A stretch of DNA of 64,000 nucleotides, taken from contig JAECYW010000009.1 of assembly GCA_023014335.1 (NCBI GenBank), positions 1,674,001 to 1,738,000 on the forward strand, written 5' to 3'. This document shows, piece after piece, positions 56,948-64,000 of this stretch. Position 1 is the stretch's first letter. Each line of letters opens with the position of its first letter. This DNA comes from Galerina marginata. Taxonomy: Eukaryota; Basidiomycota; Agaricomycetes; Agaricales; Galerinaceae. The position numbers were made by a program, and so were the translations under genes. The notes below the pieces were generated by a model that was given only the letters and a program-made list of their open reading frames with translations, had not been told where the DNA came from and searched no databases.

Positions 56948-58678
56948 ATGCATCCCTGTCTACGCACACCAGAGTTGTTGTTCAGCATCCTCGAGGAGGC
57001 AGATACAGCTACCCTGGCTCACCTGGCGGGCACTTGCAGATCGTTCAGCGAGCCCGCACTAGAGGTGTTATGGCGATCAATGTCATCCCTTTGGCCATTG
57101 GTCCGACTGCTGCCTGAACATGCGACGTACCTCGGAGATTTACGAACTATCTATCCCGACCTAGATTGGTCGGATTATATGGGGAGAGAGACTGCTCTAG
57201 TGAGCTTTCTTTCTGTTGCTGATTCTCTGAGAGTAACAATTTTTTATTTGCAGAGGATAAATACGGACGCCATTCGTCCAGAAGATCTTGACCGGCTCCT
57301 ATGCTGTGCCTCTCGAATCAAGACATTGTCCATCCGTGATACTGACTTGGAAATTGAGAATAGTGACTGGATTCTACATGGAATGGACGACGGATTTTAC
57401 GAGGATTTGGTCAACGTCACACCCCACCCAGGGCCTCTCCTTCGCAATGTCTGCAAACTCACCATTTCTGCCCCTTTATTTGCACAAACGCGCGCTATTT
57501 TCCGTCTCGTATGTGGTCCGAGCCTGGAGGTCCTGGATTTTTGCAATTTTGACAGATTTGGGGATGAAAACCCCTGGATGAACGGGACCGAGAATTTTTT
57601 CGCGGAACATCTCGTCCAAGTAGTCGGGGATTCGAGCCTTTCAAAATTAACAATCCCTATGTCGGACGGTTTCGATGGAGTTCAATGGGTTCCTGAACCC
57701 CAGCAATTCACCATTTCCATGCCCCCTCAATTCTATCGACTCCGGACTCTGGACCTGCAAGGCATATCGCTCACTGGTCCCAGTGTTGTCCGTATAGGGC
57801 AGATAGCTGGCCTAGAAACCCTAACCATGAACATCTACGACACTACAGGTGCTCAACTCCAGCTTCCCAAGGGGTGCTTCGTTTCTCTTCGAGAGGTGAA
57901 AATTCTGGCTCTCCACAGATGTTCAATTTCGAACCTCCTTGAACAATGGGACGCGTCTGGCATAGAATCCTTTATAATCCAGCGCCTTACTGGCGAATCC
58001 TATTGGGATCTCAATCGACTCTTCTGCCATTTAAGTCGGCATTTATCGCAGTATACCCTAACGAGCCTGGGAGTGGGCTACGCACCCGGCCATATGCGAA
58101 TGAGCATGCCGTATAACCTCAACACGTCGGACGTTTCCTTCGAGGCTCTTCAAAACCTGTTTTGTTTTGAGAAACTGAATTACCTATCTATCGACATTGG
58201 TGGGCGTGTCACCATTGACGACTCGAACCTTCTGAAATTTGCCGATAAAATGCCAAGGCTTCGTGTCTTAAACCTCGAAGACCGTGAAAACCGTGCAGCC
58301 CCCTCTCTTATAACACCGTCCGGAATATACAATCTCGTCAGCTCACTTCCGGAGCTCCGACACTTGTCCATGCGATTCAATGCCACAACAAACTTCCCGG
58401 ACAAAGACAGCATAACGCCGCTAGACCTTCAGTCTCTTGCCGTCGGTGAATCCGCTGCGACAGATAGCGAAGCCATTTTAGGATTTCTCACAAGTTGTTT
58501 CCCGTCTTTGACAAGCGTGAGCTGCGGGTGGTTCTACCAATGTCGTGACGATCTCTACGAAATAGACTATGAAGACAAGGAGGCTGAGGTGGCCAGCGTA
58601 GTTTCCATCCGGTGCTGGCGAATAGTAGACGAATATCACTGGACTCGGAGGAGAGCAGCAGCAATAACATTAAGATGA
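56948..58678 (+). CDS. F-box/LRR-like protein (second subfamily), copy 1
   Basis: Predicted SCF adaptor. N-terminal F-box-like segment MHPCLRTPELLFSILEEADT, HLAGTCRSFSEPALEVLWRS, then MSSLWPLVRLLPE. The reading frame is open over the whole span, but 57200-57253 (GTGAGC to TTGCAG, 54 bases, T-rich) is very likely an intron: its removal joins RETAL to RINTDAIRPEDLDRLL, as in the paralogue at 59115, and gives about 558 residues. Leucine-rich strands fill the rest (LRTLDLQGISLTGPSVV, LSIDIGGRVTIDDSNLLKFA, LRHLSMRFNATTNFP). Paralogous to 59115-60839, with which it shares the MSSL-PL--LLPEH block and the IGGRVTIDDSNLL/LGGRVTFGNAVL segment. Confidence 0.85.
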   Translation: MHPCLRTPELLFSILEEADTATLAHLAGTCRSFSEPALEVLWRSMSSLWPLVRLLPEHATYLGDLRTIYPDLDWSDYMGRETALVSFLSVADSLRVTIFYLQRINTDAIRPEDLDRLLCCASRIKTLSIRDTDLEIENSDWILHGMDDGFYEDLVNVTPHPGPLLRNVCKLTISAPLFAQTRAIFRLVCGPSLEVLDFCNFDRFGDENPWMNGTENFFAEHLVQVVGDSSLSKLTIPMSDGFDGVQWVPEPQQFTISMPPQFYRLRTLDLQGISLTGPSVVRIGQIAGLETLTMNIYDTTGAQLQLPKGCFVSLREVKILALHRCSISNLLEQWDASGIESFIIQRLTGESYWDLNRLFCHLSRHLSQYTLTSLGVGYAPGHMRMSMPYNLNTSDVSFEALQNLFCFEKLNYLSIDIGGRVTIDDSNLLKFADKMPRLRVLNLEDRENRAAPSLITPSGIYNLVSSLPELRHLSMRFNATTNFPDKDSITPLDLQSLAVGESAATDSEAILGFLTSCFPSLTSVSCGWFYQCRDDLYEIDYEDKEAEVASVVSIRCWRIVDEYHWTRRRAAAITLR

Positions 58679-59114
58679 TGTGGTCCGGTATCTTCTGTAG
58701 ACCCATGGCCCCTGCCTCCTATTCATTCTCGTCTTTAACACTTGATTTTTTTGGAGTTGAGAGCCCTACTTAAGTCATACCTCCTGTCCTCCCAGGTGGT
58801 CAATTTTTCGGCTTACATGCTGTATGTTTCCATTGAAACTCTCCTTTTTTCCCTTCTTTTCCTTTCCTTTCCTCTTTCGGATACCCAGTAATATGGGGGG
58901 AGAACCCATGCTGTCGATGTCGATGGGATGCAGCGGCCCGGTGAAGTGGACGATGTCTCACATTTTCTACGGTTTAGATACAACACTCACTCATTTACAA
59001 GGCTTCCATTACGACCCAGCCCCAAAAACCTTGCACTTATCTGAAATTACTTTAGAAGGTGTGTCAACCGTCATCTTCTTCGAAGACTTGTAATATTCAG
59101 CTGATTTTGCCCAG
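58679..59114. other. Spacer between the two F-box paralogues
   Basis: About 435 bases. A CT-rich stretch near 58840-58880 suggests promoter/5' UTR. The bases just before 59115 (TTTTGCCCAG) could be a splice acceptor, so the next gene may have an unseen upstream exon. Confidence 0.4.
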
Positions 59115-60839
59115 ATGCACCGCGCCATTCAAATACAGGAAGTTCTCCTGATGATTTTTCATCACGTACGTGAAAATAATGGGACCTCAGAGGATGAACG
59201 TTCTTCAAAGGTCGCCCTGGTGAATTTGGCCTTGACCTGCAGCGGTTTTTTGGAGCCTGCGCTCGATATGTTATGGTTCTCGATGTCCTCGCTTTTACCC
59301 CTGATCAAATGCCTTCCTGAACATACGACCCGGTTGCCACCTGTGGACAAACCTCTGGATTTCCTGAGACGAATACCACCTACTCTGGTGAGTCATTTTT
59401 CTCTGCCTTTCTTTCTAGTTTGTTTACAGCTTGATATATTACTCTAGGAAATCAACGACAACATTCAAGATCGGGATTTCGACCGACTGTTGTATTACGC
59501 ACCACGGATCAAGATCTTAAACATCTCAAAGCTTCGACAAGGTGACCAGCATTGCAATCTCGGATACAAAACCTATGAAGGCTTGTTATCCCATAAACCT
59601 ATCGCTGGTCCTATCCTCCGAAACGTCCGCGATCTCAACATTCCGCTGGGGGCTTTTGAGAAGTCGGCGGCACTCCCCCAGTTGTTGTTCGGTGCGAAAA
59701 TGGAGGCTCTCTGCGTTGTAGAAATTTTCGGAGACGATCTCAGGGGTGATGAGTGGAACAACGTTGCCAGACTGCTCGACGCCCTGGACTGCAAAAAGAC
59801 CATTTCCAATCTCGCCTTGGATGCCTTCACCCCGTATGAGTTCAGTTTACACATCGCAGAACCTGTCCAATTCCGGTTCTCTGAGCTGACCCGATTCACT
59901 GGACTCAAGAAATTGGATCTCGCTGCTTATAATCTGAATGTCGCCAACATCGCACCCTTGGGACAAATACCAGGATTGGAAGCTTTGTGCATTAGTATGC
60001 TCGAGGCAGGTCCCCATAATCTTCCAACAGTCCCCGAAGGGTATTTCCGTGAATTAAAGTCCTTGGAGATCAGTCTTTCGGATGTGACAGTGATTTTGAG
60101 CTTGGTTGAACAATGGGCCGCCTCCGAGCTAGAGTCACTCCTCATCGAACGCGTTGAACGATCTCAATTCTGGGATCTTACGGAAATCTTCCGGACGTTG
60201 GGCCAACGCCTGTCTCCGACATATCTGAAGAAGTTGGAACTGAAAAATCATTGGAAAGCATCTTTTTCAGACCCATACAACAACAACACATCCGAGGTCT
60301 CCAACGCCGCTCTGAGTAATTTATACTCATTTCACGAGTTAGTCGAGCTCTCCATTAACCTTGGTGGACGTGTCACTTTCGGCAACGCGGTTCTCCCCCA
60401 AATTGCAGCCTCTTTTCCCAGGCTCGAACGTCTCGAATTTTACGAGCGAGAACTCAGTGTACCTTCTATCATCACGCCGTCTGCTATTTGCCTCCTGGTC
60501 CAATCGTTACCAGACCTTGAGCACTTAACCCTGCGATTCAATGCCAGATTTGGTTTTCCGGCCCAAAATCATTTGTTTTCGCAGAAACTTCGATGCTTGA
60601 ATGTTTTAACAAGCGACGCCACAGACGCCCCGAGGATTTCCAATTTTCTAGATGTTTGTTTTCCATCCCTAAAGTATCTGGGACGGGGCTGGAACTATTA
60701 TGACTCGACCGATGGTCACAATGTGGAATACCTCATGACTCCACAAGAGAGTGCCCGCGCAGAGATTTTTGACAGGTGCTGGGAGGCAGTCTACCAGCGG
60801 CTTCCTCGGTGTGAAAGGTTGTTCCTGCCGAACTACTAG
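59115..60839 (+). CDS. F-box/LRR-like protein (second subfamily), copy 2
   Basis: Paralogue of 56948-58678. Exon 1 (59115-59387) encodes MHRAIQIQEVLLMIFHHVRE, LALTCSGFLEPALDMLWFSM and SSLLPLIKCLPEHTT; the intron 59388-59447 has GTGAGT and CTAG ends; exon 2 continues EINDNIQDRDFDRLLYYAPR and runs to FLPNY, about 555 residues together. The leucine-rich body includes LTRFTGLKKLDLAAYNLNVA, LELSINLGGRV-like strands and LPDLEHLTLRFNARFGFP. The tandem pair probably arose by duplication and has since diverged strongly. Confidence 0.86.
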
Positions 60840-61190
60840 TTTTCCCTTTGCAAAGGTCATACGACCTCAAGGCCTCAGGCCTCAGGCGCCAAGGTAATCT
60901 TATATATCATTTATTATACTCTATAACTATCTGTATGGAATCTTCAAATACACAACGCTTCAGGCGTCGAATTGAAGGGTCCTTATTTTTAAGTTTGTCT
61001 TGGTCTTGGACGAGCCCAGTTTGGGTTAGCGTCTCAGTTGGGCGGCAATGCACTTGCATGTCCGGTTTTTTGCTTTCATCACTGCGAAGGTAAATATTGT
61101 CTATATTATCACATAAAATATTTTAAAGGCGCCTGAGGACACCCCTGTGTGAGCCCGGCATCACAAGGACTTCGATTCACTGCCCGATTG
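60840..61190. other. Spacer between convergent genes
   Basis: About 350 bases, AT-rich, with a short direct repeat of CCTCAGGC/CCTCAAGGC near 60866-60890. No gene is seen. Confidence 0.4.
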
Positions 61191-61895
61191 TTAGTGAGAC
61201 GGCAACAGCCCAATGTATGCCTCATACCGTTTTTTTACGCCAGATGGCAAAACACCGATACACCTCCCTCTCTTCAATTCTTCGTCGAGTTGACCATCTA
61301 GGTCTGGATTACTGATAAAAAGCCAACCTTCTGCATCGAATGCTGGAATTAAACGAAGGCGTTTCAGTTCTATCTCAAGATCAGGTTCTATTTCTTTCAG
61401 TAGCCGCACTTTCGCGTCTCGTTCATGGATGGTCGGGAAAAACATAGGTTCAGGAATGGTGTTAAGTCCGTTTTTGTTGGTTTGGAATGTGGGATTTGGA
61501 GGAAGATGACCTTGCTCCATATCCATTTCCGAACTCCGTCGTGTCTCGGGGGGAGTTTCCTCTTTCGAAACGCCTTGTGCTGGAGTCAATAGAGGACCGA
61601 TGTTTTGCTCTGGTCGAAGAGTATCGGAATTAATTTCACGATCCCGCCCTCTCTTTTCAAACCGGTCAAGGAGGTCACTTGCCCAGTTCTCTAAAAGCAT
61701 CTGCAGCAGGGCATATCGATTGGCCACATATGCGTCCATATGGCAAAGTCTATTGCTGATAGCGTGCCCCAATCGCCGACTATCGATCGACATCCGCCTC
61801 GCATATGTCGCAATAAGGCCGGTCAAGACTGAGGCGGACAGCGTGACGATGGGAAACGCAACGACACTAGCCCCTAAGGTGAAGCTAATGAGCAT
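61191..61895 (-). CDS. Hypothetical protein with N-terminal membrane segment
   Basis: 234 residues, single exon, family not recognised. Residues 3-32 (SFTLGASVVAFPIVTLSASV onward to IATYA) are hydrophobic and form one or two membrane segments or a signal anchor. A polar, partly helical middle follows (ALLQMLLENWASDLLDRFEK), then a disordered acidic linker and a more ordered end with EPDLEIELKRLRLIPAFDAE and GCIGVLPSG-type turns (RCIGVLPSGVKKRYEAYIG). The in-frame TAA just upstream of the ATG supports the start. It may be a fragment or lineage-specific gene. Confidence 0.45.
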   Translation of the reverse strand: MLISFTLGASVVAFPIVTLSASVLTGLIATYARRMSIDSRRLGHAISNRLCHMDAYVANRYALLQMLLENWASDLLDRFEKRGRDREINSDTLRPEQNIGPLLTPAQGVSKEETPPETRRSSEMDMEQGHLPPNPTFQTNKNGLNTIPEPMFFPTIHERDAKVRLLKEIEPDLEIELKRLRLIPAFDAEGWLFISNPDLDGQLDEELKRGRCIGVLPSGVKKRYEAYIGLLPSH

Positions 61896-63264
61896 TTTTG
61901 CCTTGAGTTATGAAGCAGGTTGGACCTACAGAATAAAGCGCCTACAATTGTAGTCGATAGGAAAGGATACGGCAACCGGCTACGCAGTGAAGACCCGCGT
62001 TTAAAGGCTTTTCTACGTAGGAGTGGTCAGAAATCGAAGAGAGAATGTCAATGGAAAGGTGCTTACCCCACCCAAACAGCAGGGAAGAAAAAACTAGAAA
62101 CCACAACTACTGTCGATATCTACACAAACCGGTGGCAAATTAGTTCTTGCATTTCGACGTGGAAGCTCCAAATAATTCACAAATACTAGAGATCTGGATT
62201 GTCCACACGAGGCCAGGATTTTCTTCATTCGTTGTTCATATTTATCTAGGATGCTTATCGATCTCTTTTAGCACAATAGTTAGGGCAAAAAAAAGCAACA
62301 AAAGTACCTATCGTTAGTAGATGTGTGTGCAGGTTCATGATCTGCGTGATTCACCGCAATGCCCGTTCTCCGTGGAGCAGATATCCTGTGCAGCCGTAAA
62401 GCCTTCAAGTTCACAGCTGGCCGAGCAATGGCGATCCTGGATGACATGAAGATGATCTCAAAGCGAGGGGTCAAATTAGTAGAACTCTGTAGTCCAAGCA
62501 CGTTTGGCGAATTTTATTGAGATCAAGTATGAGGCCGCAGCGAACATGATGATGGTCCTGACACGTCGATATATGGATCACAGCAGCATGAGTAGCCTTG
62601 GTGACACGCTATTTCACAGTGACATGACTGCGCCAATCGAGAGTGACGTTGGAATGACTCGGCGTGAATGATGTTTACATGCTAGAGTAGAGAGCGCAGC
62701 CTGTTCTCTGGCGCAGGTATAAAGTGGGATTGCATAACAATAACTGGACTCAGATAGAGTCATCGTTACTCACATTTCCACCAGCAGTCACTTGTGGTGC
62801 TGCGCCCGCCCGACTGGTGGACTTCCAACTGGCCTTCAAAGGCAGAAATTGAAGTAGCACATGCGACGCCTCTCACGTCAGGAAGATTAGGTCTATCAAT
62901 AGAAAAGATCGACGAAGTCGGTGTCAAGTGTTTTGCTGTCTAGACGTCTAGGACTGGAGGTTGCATTGATCCAGCGGCTGCACCGGCCGTATCTCGGGAA
63001 ATGCCGATCAGCCATGACCGTTAAAGTATTCCCTCCAAGGCATCAGATAACTATGCGGCCTTGTCTTCAACGAGAAAAATAAGTTTGAAAGAATACAAGG
63101 ACGAGCAAGGTACCTGCGATGCAAACCGTTGAGCAAATCCTTGAAGTTGTCAAGGGGAGGTGTTGCTAGTGGCAGACAACGTCCTGGTCCTCAGGAGGAT
63201 CGAGTTGAATTGCATCCCTTTCTGGCCCTTGTACTTGGTCCGTTATAAGTCGCTGTATCGGACG
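61896..63264. other. Gene-poor region
   Basis: About 1.37 kb. I see no coding frame, tRNA or inverted repeat here. The right end is the presumed promoter of the last gene. Confidence 0.45.
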
Positions 63265-64000
63265 ATGCAAATATCAGTACACTTCTCTACACACGTTTTC
63301 AATGGTTCGCTCCACGTCTTCAAAACCTACGAGGAAGGGAAAGGAAAAAGGTCTTCCATTTCTGTTGCCTCTCAAGTAAAAAAATTCACCAAGCGGCAAG
63401 CCGTAGGTTTTATTGGCCAGAGTGATGATGCAGAACCAGAAGAAACAACCGGCGAAGTCGAGGTCACAGTAGATGGCATGCTCTCCATCGAAGTACGACG
63501 ACACTTGAGCAGAAACACTTTCTATCCCAGTCCGGAGAAAGTTTATGAATGCTTGCAGCGCAACCCGAACAACTTGGTCGAGATCAGATTAAGCGAGCTT
63601 TCTCTTGACGTCGAAGAACCGCCCTCGCTGGATTGGCAAGCCTTGACGAACTACTTCAATATCTTCCTCAGCGTGCTGCCTCGATGGAAAGCCGTGAGGT
63701 TTTGGGCACCTTATGTTCCTTGGGAATGCTTCCAAGGGAGGACGTTTCCCGCCGCACCTGCTCTGGAGCTCGTCCAACTAGAAGGCCCATCCAACTTTGA
63801 TATCCCAATCGTCAGCCAAATTATGTCCGGATGCTGGATAGCGTCACCTTCAATTAGGACCTTCAACATGAAACAATTCACCGAAGACACTTTGCCTTCA
63901 AGCATCATAGGCAATCCCTGCGGATATTTGCCTCTCGGATGCCTGACCACCATCCAGATGGATTGCCAGATGTCCGTCTTCTATTGCTGCCAAATACTCA
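63265..64000 (+). CDS. LRR-like protein, cut by the right window edge
   Basis: From the ATG at 63265 the frame is open to the end of the window, giving 245 residues without a stop: MQISVHFSTHVFNGSLHVFK, then a basic stretch EEGKGKRSSISVASQVKKFT, DDAEPEETTGEVEVTVDGML, and a body resembling agaricomycete F-box LRR parts (LVEIRLSELSLDVEEPPSLD, WQALTNYFNIFLSVLPRWKA, FPAAPALELVQLEGPSNFDI, CGYLPLGCLTTIQMDCQMS). No F-box is seen in this part, and the true start may lie in an earlier exon. Function unknown. Confidence 0.6.
   Translation, partial: MQISVHFSTHVFNGSLHVFKTYEEGKGKRSSISVASQVKKFTKRQAVGFIGQSDDAEPEETTGEVEVTVDGMLSIEVRRHLSRNTFYPSPEKVYECLQRNPNNLVEIRLSELSLDVEEPPSLDWQALTNYFNIFLSVLPRWKAVRFWAPYVPWECFQGRTFPAAPALELVQLEGPSNFDIPIVSQIMSGCWIASPSIRTFNMKQFTEDTLPSSIIGNPCGYLPLGCLTTIQMDCQMSVFYCCQIL

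Overview
The window is nuclear DNA of a filamentous basidiomycete, most likely a mushroom-forming agaricomycete. Genes are compact, carry many GT-AG introns of about 50-65 bases and some micro-exons, and lie on both strands with short spacers. There is a local expansion of F-box/leucine-rich-repeat-like genes of the kind common in agaricomycetes, and one secreted protein of a basidiomycete type. No operons, prokaryotic signals, viral genes or CRISPR arrays were seen. Gene models were spliced by eye, so exon edges are inferences unless stated otherwise.

Layout. 1-719: 5' part of UDP-glucose 6-dehydrogenase (minus). 1450-12411: six tandem F-box paralogues, all minus, with duplicated spacers. 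12690-12761: initiator tRNA-Met. 12948-14134: a small protein with several hydrophobic segments. 14135-16725: mostly empty. 16726-18867: MFS transporter. 19724-21003 and 21265-22677: a secreted protein and an HXXXD acyltransferase, divergent. 22875-24235: a peroxisomal MaoC-type hydratase. 24410-25757: two non-autonomous inverted-repeat elements, one carrying a tRNA-like (SINE-like) segment. 26966-30282: SNF2 ATPase. 30740-34162: EST1/SMG7-like protein. 34796-35406 and 35626-37513: a KPWE-motif (PEX39-like) protein and an ArfGAP, divergent. 39153-40796: unknown protein. 41108-41179: second, identical initiator tRNA. 41491-44371: an F-box gene and an LRR-like gene. 45233-48209: MRE11. 49369-56552: GDP-fucose transporter, FAD synthase, GDP-L-fucose synthase and GDP-mannose 4,6-dehydratase. 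56948-60839: two more F-box paralogues. 61191-61895: unknown. 63265-64000: an LRR-like gene cut by the right edge.

How the genes may work together. The clearest functional grouping is at 49-57 kb. GDP-mannose 4,6-dehydratase and GDP-L-fucose synthase make GDP-fucose in the cytosol, and the neighbouring transporter would carry it into the Golgi. All three are on the plus strand within about 7.2 kb, interrupted only by a divergent FAD synthase. This resembles a small nucleotide-sugar gene cluster in a fungus; no fucosyltransferase is seen in the window. The F-box array shows segmental duplication and a likely chimeric member, pointing to unequal crossing-over or gene conversion. The remaining housekeeping genes (MRE11, SNF2, SMG7-like, ArfGAP, FAD synthase) look like ordinary neighbours.
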